A stretch of 11,573 bases of DNA from Caulobacter sp. B11 (GTDB lineage Bacteria; Pseudomonadota; Alphaproteobacteria; Caulobacterales; Caulobacteraceae): positions 1 to 11,573 of the forward strand of contig NZ_PEGG01000025.1 in assembly GCF_002737765.1 (NCBI RefSeq), read 5' to 3'. The notes under the pieces are model-generated. The model was given only the letters and a program-made list of their open reading frames with translations, was not told the origin of the DNA and ran no database searches. Position numbers and translations under genes: made by a program. Of the stretch, positions 1 through 7,855 are shown piece after piece; the first letter of the stretch is position 1; every line of letters begins with the position of its first letter.

Positions 1-1177
1 CCAGACCGGTCCGCGAGGTGAACAGCGACTCGGCGCGGCGATAGCTGAGGCTGGCGCGGTGGTTGTCGTTGATGTTCCAGTCGAGCTTGGCCGAGTACTT
101 TTCGTCGGTGACCGGCGTCGAGCGCAGGATCGAACCGGCGGCGAAGTCGCTGGCGTAGTTGGTGTCGTAGATGCCGACGATCTGGTCGATCGTGGCCTGG
201 GTCAAGTTGTTGGCGAAGGGCGTCGCGAAGCCCGCGCCGACCGGGCCGGTCCCGGTGACGTCGAGGGTTTCGTACTTCTCGTACGAGCCGGCGAAGAACA
301 GCTTGTCCTTCCAGATCGGGCCCGACAGGAAGCCGCCATAGTTTTTCTGGCTGATCAGGGGCGTTATGCGCTGGTTGCCGATGTGGCGGCCGATCAGGCC
401 TTCATTCAGATAGTTGACGAAGGCCGAACCGTGGAACTGGTTGCCGCCCGAACGCAGGACGATGTTCAAGGCGCCGCCGGTGAAGGAGCCGTTCTCGACG
501 TCGGTCGGGACGGCCGCGACGCTGAACTGCTCGACCGCGTCCAGCGAGATCGGGCCGCGCGCGGTGGGCAGGCCGCCGGTTTCCAGGCCGTAGGGGTCCT
601 GGGCGGCGACGCCGTCAATGGTGATGCGGTTGGTGCGCGGGTTCGAGCCGGCGATCGAGATGCCGCCGTCGTTGCGGACGTTCTGCGAAACCAGGATGTC
701 GCGGCGCGCCAGGTCCCGGACGTCGCGGTTGATCGAGACCACGGCCTCGATCGCGTCGCGATTCAGGACCGTCTTGGGGCCGGTGTCGCCATCGCTCGAC
801 GCGGCGGCGGTGACGGTGATGGCTTCAACCTGGTCCGAGGTCAGGTCGACATCGACCCGGGCCGTGTCGGCCAGGCTCAGATACACGCCGCTGATCGTGC
901 GCGGTTCGCGGCTGGCCGACTGAACGGTGATCTCGTAGGGGCCGCCGACGCGCAGGCCGCGGGCGTCGAACGCGCCATTGGCTTCCGAAACGGTGGTGGC
1001 GCGCGTGCCCGACGGAACGTGAACGATGGTCACGGCCGCGCCGGCCACGGGGGCGCCGTCAGCGGTCACCGTGCCGCGCATGGCGCTGGTGGTTTCCTGG
1101 GCGTGGACGGCGCTGGCGGAGGCCAGCGCCAGCACGGCGAACGCCGAACCGGCAGCGAGTCTTTTCATCGAAATCAT
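1..1177 (-). CDS. TonB-dependent receptor, Oar-like, N-terminal part (cut by window edge)
   Basis: An outer-membrane active transporter driven by TonB; only the first 392 codons are present. A Sec signal peptide covers residues 1-26 with a likely cut at VHA|QE. Residues about 32-112 form a carboxypeptidase-regulatory-like beta domain (start RGTVTADGAPVAGAAV), typical of Oar-like receptors. Residues about 135-255 are the plug (RITIDGVAAQDPYG at 184-197; GGALNIVLRSGGNQFHGSAF at 234-253), and the first barrel strands follow. Oar-like receptors are usually about 1000 residues, so most of the barrel lies to the left. I chose the ATG at 1177 because GAGGGG (complement of 1184-1189) sits six bases upstream; an in-frame ATG at 1168 is the alternative but lies 15 bases from that site. 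The gene diverges from the glycosyltransferase at 1366. The substrate cannot be told; Oar-like members are not limited to siderophores. Confidence 0.93.
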   Translation of the reverse strand, partial: MISMKRLAAGSAFAVLALASASAVHAQETTSAMRGTVTADGAPVAGAAVTIVHVPSGTRATTVSEANGAFDARGLRVGGPYEITVQSASREPRTISGVYLSLADTARVDVDLTSDQVEAITVTAAASSDGDTGPKTVLNRDAIEAVVSINRDVRDLARRDILVSQNVRNDGGISIAGSNPRTNRITIDGVAAQDPYGLETGGLPTARGPISLDAVEQFSVAAVPTDVENGSFTGGALNIVLRSGGNQFHGSAFVNYLNEGLIGRHIGNQRITPLISQKNYGGFLSGPIWKDKLFFAGSYEKYETLDVTGTGPVGAGFATPFANNLTQATIDQIVGIYDTNYASDFAAGSILRSTPVTDEKYSAKLDWNINDNHRASLSYRRAESLFTSRTGL

Positions 1178-1238
1178 TATAAACCCCTCATTATCGGCGT
1201 TGTGCGTGTCGAGGCGCGCACGGCGTCCTATCTTGAAC

Positions 1239-1261
1239 CGCTCTTTAGACGCTGTTTTAGA
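1239..1261. repeat. Tandem near-direct repeat, 11-12 bp period
   Basis: CGCTC-TTTAGA (1239-1249) is followed at once by CGCTGTTTTAGA (1250-1261): the same unit with one extra base and one change. A repeat spaced by about one helical turn upstream of a divergent gene pair is what a tandem operator for a dimeric regulator would look like, but two copies this short can also arise by chance. Confidence 0.4.
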
Positions 1262-1300
1262 AGCTTTGGTGACGGAATGGACACGATCGCGGATAAAGGC

Positions 1301-1320
1301 GCAACGATCGGCGCCGTTGC
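1301..1320. repeat. Inverted repeat, 6-bp arms, possible operator
   Basis: GCAACG (1301-1306) and CGTTGC (1315-1320) are exact reverse complements around an 8-base centre that itself contains GGCGCC. It lies about 46 bp before the GTG of the glycosyltransferase and about 125 bp before the receptor start. The size suits a repressor half-site pair; it is too weak and lacks a T-tract to be a terminator. Role inferred only. Confidence 0.35.
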
Positions 1321-1365
1321 AACACTTTTGGTCAGCGACTTCTTACTTGTGCAGGAGAAAACGGC

Positions 1366-2943
1366 GTGAAGCAGGGGGTTATCGCAGGCGCGGACGAGGC
1401 TCGCGCCTGGAAGCTGACCCTAGTTTTGGTCGGGGTCCTGACGATATTGCGGGTCACGGCGCTGTTCCTGACACCGCTGGAACTGTATCCGGACGAAGCC
1501 CAGTACTGGCTTTGGTCCCGCACCCTCGATTTCGGCTATTATTCCAAGCCGCCGATGATCGCCTGGCTGATCTGGCTGACCACGACGGTGGGCGGCGACG
1601 CCGAGCCGTGGATCCGGGTCTCGACGCCGCTGCTGAACGGGCTGACGGCTCTGGTGATCTTCCGGATCGCGCAGCGTCTCTACAGCGCCTGGGCTGGCTT
1701 GGCGGCGGCGGCGGTGTTCAGCTTGATGCCGGGCGTGCAGCTGTCCTCGGGCGTCATCACCACCGACACGCCCCTGCTGTTGTTCCTGGCCCTGACGATC
1801 TGGGCCTATGTGTCACTTCCCGCCGCGGAGGGCCGCCGCAAGCTCCTGGTCGCCGCCGGCATGGGCGCGGCGCTCGGCCTGGCCTTCCTGTCGAAATACG
1901 CCGCCGTCTACGCCGTCATCGCCCTCCTGGCCCACGCCGCCCTGTCCCGCGAGGCGCGCCGCGCCTGGACGCCCGCCGCCCTGGGAGCCTTCGTGGCGTT
2001 GCTGGCCCTGGTGTTCGCGCCCAACCTGCACTGGAACCTCGAGCACCATTTCAAGACGCTGGAGCACACCGCCGACAACGCCAACTGGGGCTCCAAGCAG
2101 CTGTTCAACATCGGCGAACTGGCCGGGTTCATCGGGTCGCAGTTCATGGTCTTCGGACCCCTGCCGTTCGCGGTGCTGATCGGCGGCGGGGGACTGATGA
2201 TCGCCCGGCGCCGCCTGAAGCCGGCCGACCTCTTGCTGCTGTGCTTCGCCGTCCCGCCGCTGATCGCGGTGGCGGGCGAGGCCTTCGTCTCGCGGGCCAA
2301 CGCCAACTGGGCGGCCGCGGCCTATGTCGGCGGCTCGGTGCTGGTCGGCGGCTGGATGACCCGTTGGCGGGCGCAACGCTGGCTGATCGCCGGCCTGGCC
2401 CCGCAGGCCCTGCTGGCGGCCCTGTTCCTGATCTGGGTGGTCAACCCGCTGATCGCCGAGCGCATGGGCATGGCCAACAGCTTCAAGCGGGCTCGCGGCT
2501 GGGACGAGACCGTGCAGGCGATCATCGCCCGGGCCCAGGAAGAGCAGGCCAAGGGCGGGCTGTCGGCCGTGGCGGTCGACGACCGCTTCCTGTTCAATGT
2601 CGCGGCCTATTACGGTCGGGACTATTTCGCCGGGCCCGGCGCGCCGCCGCTGCGGATCTGGGTGCATGAGTCCGCGCCGCAGAACCAGGCCGAGACCGAG
2701 GCGCCGCTGAACGCGCCCCTGGGACGCAGGGCGCTGATCGCCAGCCTGGAGGGCGTCTATCGCCCCAAGATCGAGCAGGATTTCAAGGCCGAGTCCGGGC
2801 TTGAGATCATCCGGGTGCGGCTGGACCACAAACACGTTCGCCGCACCGACCTGTTCATCGCCGAGGGCTTCGCCCCCGTCGCCCGCGACCCCGGGACCGG
2901 ACGGCCGCCCGAACCCGCCAAGACAGGCGCGACGGCCCCCTAG
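1366..2943 (+). CDS. Glycosyltransferase family 39 (ArnT/PMT-like), integral membrane
   Basis: A 525-residue inner-membrane enzyme of the ArnT / protein-mannosyltransferase type. Such enzymes move a sugar from a polyprenyl-phosphate donor to lipid A, another glycan or a protein on the periplasmic side. The first hydrophobic helix (about 17-38) is followed by the family signature PDEAQYWLW (42-50), with the acidic Asp-Glu pair in the first periplasmic loop, and then SKPPMIAWL (60-68), TTDTPLLLF (132-140) and FLSKYAAVYA (174-183). Many further hydrophobic helices reach to about residue 375, and the last 150 residues are more soluble. It starts with GTG at 1366, eight bases after AGGAG (1353-1357). 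It stands alone, divergent from the TonB receptor, and its TAG stop lies inside the palindrome at 2941-2986. The acceptor and sugar are unknown; an aminoarabinose role is possible but no arn genes are near. Confidence 0.9.
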   Translation: MKQGVIAGADEARAWKLTLVLVGVLTILRVTALFLTPLELYPDEAQYWLWSRTLDFGYYSKPPMIAWLIWLTTTVGGDAEPWIRVSTPLLNGLTALVIFRIAQRLYSAWAGLAAAAVFSLMPGVQLSSGVITTDTPLLLFLALTIWAYVSLPAAEGRRKLLVAAGMGAALGLAFLSKYAAVYAVIALLAHAALSREARRAWTPAALGAFVALLALVFAPNLHWNLEHHFKTLEHTADNANWGSKQLFNIGELAGFIGSQFMVFGPLPFAVLIGGGGLMIARRRLKPADLLLLCFAVPPLIAVAGEAFVSRANANWAAAAYVGGSVLVGGWMTRWRAQRWLIAGLAPQALLAALFLIWVVNPLIAERMGMANSFKRARGWDETVQAIIARAQEEQAKGGLSAVAVDDRFLFNVAAYYGRDYFAGPGAPPLRIWVHESAPQNQAETEAPLNAPLGRRALIASLEGVYRPKIEQDFKAESGLEIIRVRLDHKHVRRTDLFIAEGFAPVARDPGTGRPPEPAKTGATAP

Positions 2944-2986
2944 AGCTTTCCGGGTCAGGTAAAAACATCCGACCCGGAAAGCTCTA
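2941..2986. terminator. Perfect 16-bp palindrome between convergent genes, likely bidirectional terminator or dispersed repeat
   Basis: TAGAGCTTTCCGGGTC (2941-2956) and GACCCGGAAAGCTCTA (2971-2986) are exact reverse complements around a 14-base loop that contains AAAAA. The left arm begins with the stop codon of the glycosyltransferase, and the right end lies 11 bp from the stop of scoB on the other strand, so one hairpin would serve both convergent transcripts. There is no run of T after either arm, so intrinsic termination is less certain than the structure itself. The AGAGC...GCTCT ends recall palindromic intergenic repeats known in alphaproteobacterial genomes. Confidence 0.7.
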
Positions 2987-2997
2987 TCGTCATGTCT

Positions 2998-3639
2998 TCA
3001 GAGCGCGACCTCGAAGGCGGCCTCGGTCTTGGCCTTGACCTCATCGAGGGTGACGCCCGGGGCCAGTTCGATCAGACGCACCGGGGTCTTGCCACGGTTG
3101 ATCTCGAACACGCCGAGCTCGGTGATCAGCAGGTCGACCACGCCGGCGCCGGTCAGCGGCAGCGAGCAGGCCTTGAGCAGCTTGGGCGCGCCGGACTTCT
3201 CGCAATGGTCCATGACCACCACCACCCGCTTGACGCCGGCCACCAGGTCCATGGCCCCGCCCATGCCCTTGACCATCTTGCCGGGCACCATCCAGTTGGC
3301 CAGATCGCCCTTTTCCGACACCTGCATGCCGCCCAGGATCGACAGGGCGATATGGCCGCCGCGGATCATGGCGAAGCTGTCGGCCGACGAGAAATACGAG
3401 CTGGAGTCCAGTTCGGTGATCGTCTGCTTGCCGGCGTTGATCAGGTCGGCGTCCTCTTCGCCCTCATAGGGGAAGGGACCCATGCCGAGCATGCCGTTTT
3501 CGCTCTGCAACGTCACCGACACGCCGTCGGGAATATAGTTGGCCACCAGGGTCGGAATACCGATGCCGAGGTTCACATAGAAGCCGTCGCGGAGTTCGCG
3601 CGCGGCGCGGGCGGCCATGTCGTCGCGGGTCCAGGCCAT
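2998..3639 (-). CDS. scoB: 3-oxoacid CoA-transferase subunit B
   Basis: Subunit B (213 residues, the normal size) of a family I CoA-transferase. It carries the catalytic glutamate that forms the enzyme-CoA thioester: Glu47 in QSENGMLG (45-52). The N-terminal [19 protein letters not shown] (19-37) and the glycine-rich [17 protein letters not shown] stretch are typical. With subunit A it moves CoA between succinyl-CoA and an acetoacetate-type 3-oxoacid, feeding ketone bodies or products of leucine and lysine breakdown into acetyl-CoA in the cytosol. Its ATG shares one base with the TGA of scoA (TGATG at 3637-3641), with GGAG (complement of 3650-3653) inside the scoA end, so translation is probably coupled. 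The acid specificity is inferred; beta-ketoadipate CoA-transferase is the main alternative, but no aromatic-degradation genes are near. Confidence 0.95.
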   Translation of the reverse strand: MAWTRDDMAARAARELRDGFYVNLGIGIPTLVANYIPDGVSVTLQSENGMLGMGPFPYEGEEDADLINAGKQTITELDSSSYFSSADSFAMIRGGHIALSILGGMQVSEKGDLANWMVPGKMVKGMGGAMDLVAGVKRVVVVMDHCEKSGAPKLLKACSLPLTGAGVVDLLITELGVFEINRGKTPVRLIELAPGVTLDEVKAKTEAAFEVAL

Positions 3640-4379
3640 CAGATTTCAACTCCAGCTGCGGCGTTCTCGCCGACGGCTTCGCGCGCGCGGGTGGTGACCC
3701 GCTCGATGCGCTTCTCGAACACCGCGCCCTTGACCAGGCGGTCGACATAGATGCCCGGCGTATGGATGCCGTCCTTGTCCAGCTCGCCGATCGCCACGAT
3801 CGCCTCGACCTCGACCACGCAGGCCTTGCCGGCGGTGGCCATCATCGGGTTGAAGTTACGGGCGGTCTTTCGATAGACGAGGTTGCCCTCGGCGTCGGCC
3901 TTCCAGGCCTTGACGATCGACAGGTCGGCGACGAGACCGCGCTCCATCACGTAAAGCTCGCCGTCGAAGTCGCGCACTTCCTTGCCCTCGGCCACCAGGG
4001 TGCCGACTCCCGTCTTGGTGAAGAAGGCCGGAATGCCCGCCCCGCCGGCGCGGATCCGCTCGGCCAGCGTGCCCTGCGGATTGAACTCCAGCTCGAGCTC
4101 GCCAGATAGGTACAGCTGTTCGAACAGCTTGTTCTCGCCCACATAGGACGAGACCATCTTCTTGATCTGACGGTTCTCCAGCAGGATCCCCAGGCCAAAT
4201 CCGTCGACGCCGCAATTGTTGGAGACGACCGTGAGATCCTTGACCCCCGTCTCGCGGATCGCCGCGATCAGGTTTTCCGGAATGCCGCACAGGCCAAAGC
4301 CTCCGGCCATGATGGTCATGCCATCAAACAACAGACCCGCCAGCGCCTCAGCGGCGGTGGACTTTACCTTGTCGACCAT
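3639..4379 (-). CDS. scoA: 3-oxoacid CoA-transferase subunit A
   Basis: Subunit A of the same CoA-transferase, 246 residues against about 230-235 usual; the extra length is at the C-terminus. The family's CoA-binding signature [13 protein letters not shown] spans residues 26-38, followed by [13 protein letters not shown] (52-64), [17 protein letters not shown] (103-119) and [11 protein letters not shown] (175-185). It is the first gene of the scoAB pair; CGGGAGGAACC gives a strong ribosome site just before the ATG at 4379. A weak promoter candidate on the minus strand is TTGAATT (complement of 4431-4437), twelve bases, then GCTTCAGA (complement of 4411-4418), which only partly fits GCTANAWC. 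No regulator gene is adjacent. Role in acetoacetate/ketone use is from family knowledge. Confidence 0.95.
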   Translation of the reverse strand: MVDKVKSTAAEALAGLLFDGMTIMAGGFGLCGIPENLIAAIRETGVKDLTVVSNNCGVDGFGLGILLENRQIKKMVSSYVGENKLFEQLYLSGELELEFNPQGTLAERIRAGGAGIPAFFTKTGVGTLVAEGKEVRDFDGELYVMERGLVADLSIVKAWKADAEGNLVYRKTARNFNPMMATAGKACVVEVEAIVAIGELDKDGIHTPGIYVDRLVKGAVFEKRIERVTTRAREAVGENAAAGVEI

Positions 4380-4487
4380 GGTTCCTCCCGGAGCGACGTT
4401 CGCCGATTGCTCTGAAGCGTCGGCTGGAGAAATTCAACCCTTGATGAATAAAATTCCGCCAAAGACTTCAAGGACCGGAGCGGGCGC
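4380..4487. promoter_or_regulatory. Divergent promoter region, scoAB and kefFC-like genes
   Basis: A 108-bp gap between divergent starts with an AT-rich core at about 4430-4456. It contains GAAT-AAA-ATTC (4446-4456), a small perfect palindrome, and a weak minus-strand promoter candidate (4411-4437). No good plus-strand promoter was found. The region must control both operons, but the sites are not proved. Confidence 0.35.
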
Positions 4488-5081
4488 GTGAGTGGCGAGA
4501 CTATCACTCCCGCCCGCCCAACGGCCACGTCCGGCGTGCTGCTGGTGCTGGCCCATCCCGCACTAGAACGCTCGCGCGCCAACCGCGCCCTGGCCAAGGC
4601 GGCCAAGACCCAATCGGGCGTCACGTTTCACGACCTCTATGAGACCTATCCCGATTTCGCGATCGACATCGAGCGCGAGCAGGCCGCCTTGCTGGCCCAT
4701 GACGTAATCGCCCTGCAGTTTCCGCTCTACTGGTACTCCACGCCCGCCCTGCTCAAGGAGTGGCTGGACCTGGTGTGGCTGCACGGCTTCGCCTACGGGA
4801 TCGACGGCAACGCCCTGGCCGGCAAGCGCCTGTTCGTGGCCTGCACCACCGGCGGCGGGGCCAAGGCCTATCACGCCCATGGCTATAACCGCTTCTCGAT
4901 GGACGACTTCCTGCGGCCCTTGGAGCAGACCGCCTATCTGTGCGGCATGGTCTGGGAAACGCCCTTCGTCGTGCACGGCGCCGCGGTCAAGACCGACGAG
5001 GCGCTGAAGGCCGAGGCCGACCGCTACCGGGCGCGGGTGGCGTCCCTGCTCGCCCCGGCCGACGCCGAACTGGGAGCCTGA
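4488..5081 (+). CDS. kefF: KefF-like NAD(P)H quinone oxidoreductase, activator of Kef antiporter
   Basis: A cytoplasmic FMN flavoprotein of the NQO1/KefF-KefG family, 197 residues. It matches the remembered E. coli KefF pattern closely: LVLAHP (19-24), LYETYPDFAIDIEREQAAL (50-68), FPLYWYSTPALLKEWLD (78-94), the FMN-phosphate loop TTGGG (120-124) and the AYLCGMVWETPF segment (149-160). KefF reduces quinones and is also the ancillary subunit that binds the KefC antiporter and is needed for full activity. The gene ends only 3 bp before the antiporter start, which supports this pairing. Translation starts at GTG 4488, seven bases after GGAG (4477-4480); this gives about 16 residues before the fold that E. 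coli KefF lacks. An internal GTG at 4536 would remove them but has no ribosome site. Confidence 0.92.
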   Translation: MSGETITPARPTATSGVLLVLAHPALERSRANRALAKAAKTQSGVTFHDLYETYPDFAIDIEREQAALLAHDVIALQFPLYWYSTPALLKEWLDLVWLHGFAYGIDGNALAGKRLFVACTTGGGAKAYHAHGYNRFSMDDFLRPLEQTAYLCGMVWETPFVVHGAAVKTDEALKAEADRYRARVASLLAPADAELGA

Positions 5082-5084
5082 AAC

Positions 5085-6986
5085 ATGCAAGCGGTCCTCA
5101 TCCAGGCGATCGTCTATCTGGGCGCGGCGGTGATCTCGGTGCCGATCGCCAAGCGGCTGGGCCTGGGCTCGGTGCTCGGCTACCTGATCGCCGGCGTCGT
5201 CATCGGGCCCTTCGCCCTGTCCCTGGTCGGCCAGCAGGCCGACGTCATGCGCTTCGCCGAGTTCGGCGTGGTCATCCTGCTGTTCCTGATCGGGCTCGAG
5301 GTCCGACCCTCGACCCTGTGGGACATGCGCAAGACCATCTTCGGCCTGGGCGGGGCCCAAGTGGTCGGTACAGCCCTGGCGGTGGCCGGGGTGTCGCTGC
5401 TGCTGGGCCTGCCCTGGCAGACGGCCCTGGCCGTGGGCCTGGTCCTGGCCATGTCGTCCACCGCCATCGTCCTTCAGACCCTGGACGAGAAGGGCCTGCG
5501 CCAAGGGCCCGTGGGCCGGGCGGCCTTCGGGGTGCTGCTGCTGCAAGATCTTGCGGTGATCCCGATGTTCGCCCTACTGCCCCTGCTGGCGACGGTCGCC
5601 CCGCCCGCCGTGCACGGCGACGGCGGCCACGGCGCCAGCCTGATCTCGCACCTTCCCGCCTGGGCCCAGGGCCTGGCGGTGCTCGCCGCGGTCGGCGCCG
5701 TGGTCGGCGGCGGCCGCTATGTGGTGCGCCCGATCTTCCGCTTCATCGCCGAGGCGCGGCTGCGCGAGATCTTCACCGCCGCCGCCCTGCTGATCGTGGT
5801 CGGCGTGGCGGGCCTGATGCAGACCGTCGGCCTGTCGCCGGCCCTGGGAGCCTTCCTGGCCGGGGTGGTGTTGGCCGAAAGTGAGTTCCGCCGCGAGCTC
5901 GAAACCGACATTGAACCGTTCCGGGGCCTGCTGCTGGGGCTGTTCTTCATCACGGTCGGGGCCGGCATCGACCTGCGCCTGGTCGCCAGCCAACCGCTGA
6001 CCCTGATCAGTCTGGTGCTGGGTCTGATGATCCTGAAGTTCCTGGTGATGTTCGGCATCGCCCGGCTGTTCGGGGCCCCCGCCCGCGGCGCGGCGGCGGT
6101 GGCCACGGCCCTGGCCCAGGGCGGGGAGTTCGCCTTCGTGCTGCTGACCTTCACGGTCGGGGCCGGGGTGATCGGGGCGACCCTGGCCGCCCTGCTGACC
6201 GCCGCCGTCGCGGTCTCCATGGCCCTGACTCCGGTCGCGGTGATCCTCTATGAGCGGATCGCCGAGCGCCTGAACGCCGCCATCCCCGATGTCGAACCCG
6301 AGACCGGCGACTTCGACGAGCAGGAACCCGACATCATCATCGCGGGCTTTGGCCGTTTCGGGCAGGTGACGGGTCGCCTCCTGGCCGCCAACGGCTTTCG
6401 CTCGACGGTTCTGGACACCGATATCGAACAGATCGAGCTGCTGCGCCGCTTCGGCCGCAGCGTCCACTATGGCGACGCCACGCGGCTGGACCTGCTGCGC
6501 CAGGCCGGGGCGGATACGGCCAAGATGCTGATCGTGGCCATCGACGATCGCGAAAAGACAGTCGAACTGGTCGAGACCGCGCGCCGGGCCTTTCCCAACC
6601 TGACCATCCTGGCCCGAGCCTGGGATCGCCGTCACGCCTATGACCTGCTGGCCAACGGCGCCGACGCCGTCGAGCGCGAGACCTTCGAGGCGGCGCTGTC
6701 GCTGGGCGCGACCGCCTTGCAGAAGCTGGGCTTCCGCGCCCACCGGGCTCACCGCGCCGCCTCGTTCTTCCGCCGCCACGACCGCAAGACCTTCGAGGAC
6801 CTGCGGCCGATGTGGGGTCAGGAGGAGGCCTATATCCTGGCCTCGCGCGACGCCGCCAAGACCATGGACCGCCTGCTGGCCGCCGACCTGCAGCGCCTGC
6901 GGCCCGGCGACGCGGGCGGCGGCTGGGACACGTCCAGCCTCGAGATGGAACTGCGCGAACGGGCCGAGCGCGAGGGCGCGAGCTAG
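5085..6986 (+). CDS. kefC: KefB/KefC-type glutathione-gated K+/H+ antiporter (CPA2)
   Basis: A 633-residue inner-membrane antiporter that lets K+ out and H+ in, acidifying the cytosol to protect against electrophiles. Residues 1-390 hold about 12 hydrophobic helices with the CPA2 signatures FLIGLEVRP (67-75), AMSSTAIVLQ (122-131) and LLLQDLAVIP (151-160), in which Asp155 is the expected transport-site acid. The family's regulatory loop is RELETDIEPF (270-279). A TrkA-N/RCK-type domain follows with the dinucleotide motif GFGRFG (421-426) and YGDATRLDLLRQAGA; glutathione adducts gate Kef proteins through this domain. A charged tail of about 80 residues follows. The ATG is preceded by GGGAGC inside the kefF end. 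KefB and KefC cannot be told apart from this; the kefF neighbour favours KefC. Whether glutathione really gates it is inferred from homology. Confidence 0.93.
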   Translation: MQAVLIQAIVYLGAAVISVPIAKRLGLGSVLGYLIAGVVIGPFALSLVGQQADVMRFAEFGVVILLFLIGLEVRPSTLWDMRKTIFGLGGAQVVGTALAVAGVSLLLGLPWQTALAVGLVLAMSSTAIVLQTLDEKGLRQGPVGRAAFGVLLLQDLAVIPMFALLPLLATVAPPAVHGDGGHGASLISHLPAWAQGLAVLAAVGAVVGGGRYVVRPIFRFIAEARLREIFTAAALLIVVGVAGLMQTVGLSPALGAFLAGVVLAESEFRRELETDIEPFRGLLLGLFFITVGAGIDLRLVASQPLTLISLVLGLMILKFLVMFGIARLFGAPARGAAAVATALAQGGEFAFVLLTFTVGAGVIGATLAALLTAAVAVSMALTPVAVILYERIAERLNAAIPDVEPETGDFDEQEPDIIIAGFGRFGQVTGRLLAANGFRSTVLDTDIEQIELLRRFGRSVHYGDATRLDLLRQAGADTAKMLIVAIDDREKTVELVETARRAFPNLTILARAWDRRHAYDLLANGADAVERETFEAALSLGATALQKLGFRAHRAHRAASFFRRHDRKTFEDLRPMWGQEEAYILASRDAAKTMDRLLAADLQRLRPGDAGGGWDTSSLEMELRERAEREGAS

Positions 6987-6997
6987 TCGGCCGATCA

Positions 6998-7021
6998 GCT
7001 GGCGTGGATCACACCGCCAGC
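6998..7021. terminator. Weak hairpin between convergent kefC and cobB ends
   Basis: GCTGGCG (6998-7004) and CGCCAGC (7015-7021) form a 7-bp stem with a 10-base loop. It spans the 22-bp gap between the kefC-like stop (6986) and the sirtuin stop (7009), partly inside the sirtuin's last codons. No T-tract follows on either strand. A shared terminator is plausible by position only. Confidence 0.3.
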
Positions 7022-7758
7022 ACCGTCTCGACCCACTGGGGCACGACTTCGCTGGCCGGGCCATAGAGCCGCTCGTCGAAGGCGCGGGCGTTGTCCGAAG
7101 GCTGCAGATTGATCTCGCAGGTGCGGATGCCCAGGTCTCGCGCCTGGGCGACGAAGCCCGCGGCCGGATAGACCGATCCGGACGTGCCGATGGCCACGAA
7201 CAGGTCAGCGGCCTCAACGGCGTCGACAATCCGCTCCATGAACAGCGGCGTCTCACCGAACCAGACCACATGCGGCCGCGCCGTCGCGGTCCTGCCGCAG
7301 GCGCCGCAAACCGTGTCGGCCCGCATCGCCTGCCGATCGGGCCAGGTCGCCTGGCAGGCCTGGCAGCGGGTGACCAGCAGCTGGCCGTGCATGTGAACCA
7401 CCTCGACCGCGCCGCCCTGCTCGTGGAGGCCGTCGACATTCTGGGTGCAGATCATCACCGAGCCGCCCCGCGCACTCATCTCGCGCTGCAGCCGCGCCAG
7501 GGCGAAATGGGCGGCGTTCGGCGCCGCGCCCGCCAGATTGGCACGACGGGCATTGTAGAAGGCTCGCACCCTGTCCGGATCCCGGGCGAAGCCCTGGGGC
7601 GTGGCGACGTCGTTGAGATCATATTTCGTCCAGACGCCGTCGCGGTCGCGAAAGGTGCCCAGGCCGCTTTCCGCCGAGACGCCGGCCCCGGTCAGCACGA
7701 AGATGTTGGATCCCGATCGACCCTGGTCGGACCCCTTCAAACTTGACACTGCCGTCAT
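7009..7758 (-). CDS. cobB: NAD-dependent protein deacylase, sirtuin CobB type
   Basis: A 249-residue cytoplasmic sirtuin that removes acyl groups from protein lysines using NAD+, giving nicotinamide and O-acyl-ADP-ribose. Visible: the NAD loop GAGVSAESG (24-32), TQNVDGLHEQGG (105-116), catalytic His124 in HMHG, four zinc cysteines (132, 135, 151, 154), FGE (167-169) and GTSGSVYPAAGF (191-202). Tyr68 and Arg71 (AFYNARR) match the class III pair that binds succinyl and malonyl groups, so desuccinylase/demalonylase activity is likely besides deacetylation. In bacteria a known target is acetyl-CoA synthetase. No Shine-Dalgarno-like sequence precedes the ATG at 7758; the upstream bases are GGTCAAATTAAAA. 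The message may be leaderless or the start may be misplaced, since many CobB proteins begin only a few residues before the NAD loop. Convergent with kefC, divergent from the di-iron gene. Confidence 0.94.
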   Translation of the reverse strand: MTAVSSLKGSDQGRSGSNIFVLTGAGVSAESGLGTFRDRDGVWTKYDLNDVATPQGFARDPDRVRAFYNARRANLAGAAPNAAHFALARLQREMSARGGSVMICTQNVDGLHEQGGAVEVVHMHGQLLVTRCQACQATWPDRQAMRADTVCGACGRTATARPHVVWFGETPLFMERIVDAVEAADLFVAIGTSGSVYPAAGFVAQARDLGIRTCEINLQPSDNARAFDERLYGPASEVVPQWVETVLAV

Positions 7759-7855
7759 TTTTAATTTGACCGTTCCGAGCGCATGAGTTGACAGTGTTTA
7801 GATAGCCTGGCGGTCCGCGCAGACGAACCCCGGCCTTTTCCCTGGAGGAACCGCC
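7759..7855. promoter_or_regulatory. Divergent region between cobB and di-iron protein gene
   Basis: A 97-bp gap holding the promoters of both divergent genes. TTGACA at 7788-7793 is a perfect -35-like hexamer on the plus strand, but no TANAWC-like -10 lies at normal spacing. Another TTGACA (7743-7748) sits within the first codons of cobB, giving a direct repeat TTGACA-S-TG 45 bp apart. The di-iron gene has a strong ribosome site, GGAGG at 7844-7848, seven bases before its ATG. Confidence 0.35.

Larger units (their letters stand above)
1178..1365. promoter_or_regulatory. Divergent intergenic region between TonB receptor and glycosyltransferase
   Basis: This 188-bp gap must hold the start signals for both divergent genes. 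It is less GC-rich than its flanks. It contains a tandem near-repeat (1239-1261) and an inverted repeat (1301-1320). On the minus strand the octamer TCTAAAAC (complement of 1256-1263) matches seven of eight positions of the Caulobacter -10 pattern GCTANAWC, but I see no good TTGAC-type -35 ten to fourteen bases upstream of it. No clear plus-strand promoter was seen. The exact promoters are not assigned. Confidence 0.35.

Noticed and set aside
59..1369. Long plus-strand open frame of 436 codons
   Set aside because: It lies antisense to a clear TonB-dependent receptor; its Asp/Val/Arg/Gly-rich product matches no family and is a typical high-GC shadow.
5574..7439. Long minus-strand open frame of 621 codons
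   Set aside because: Antisense to the kefC-like gene and overlapping the sirtuin in another frame; low-complexity Gln/Gly/Asp-rich product with no domain.
7788..7810. TTGACA as the -35 of a promoter for the di-iron gene
   Set aside because: No -10 sequence resembling TATAAT or GCTANAWC lies at normal spacing, so only the hexamer is noted.
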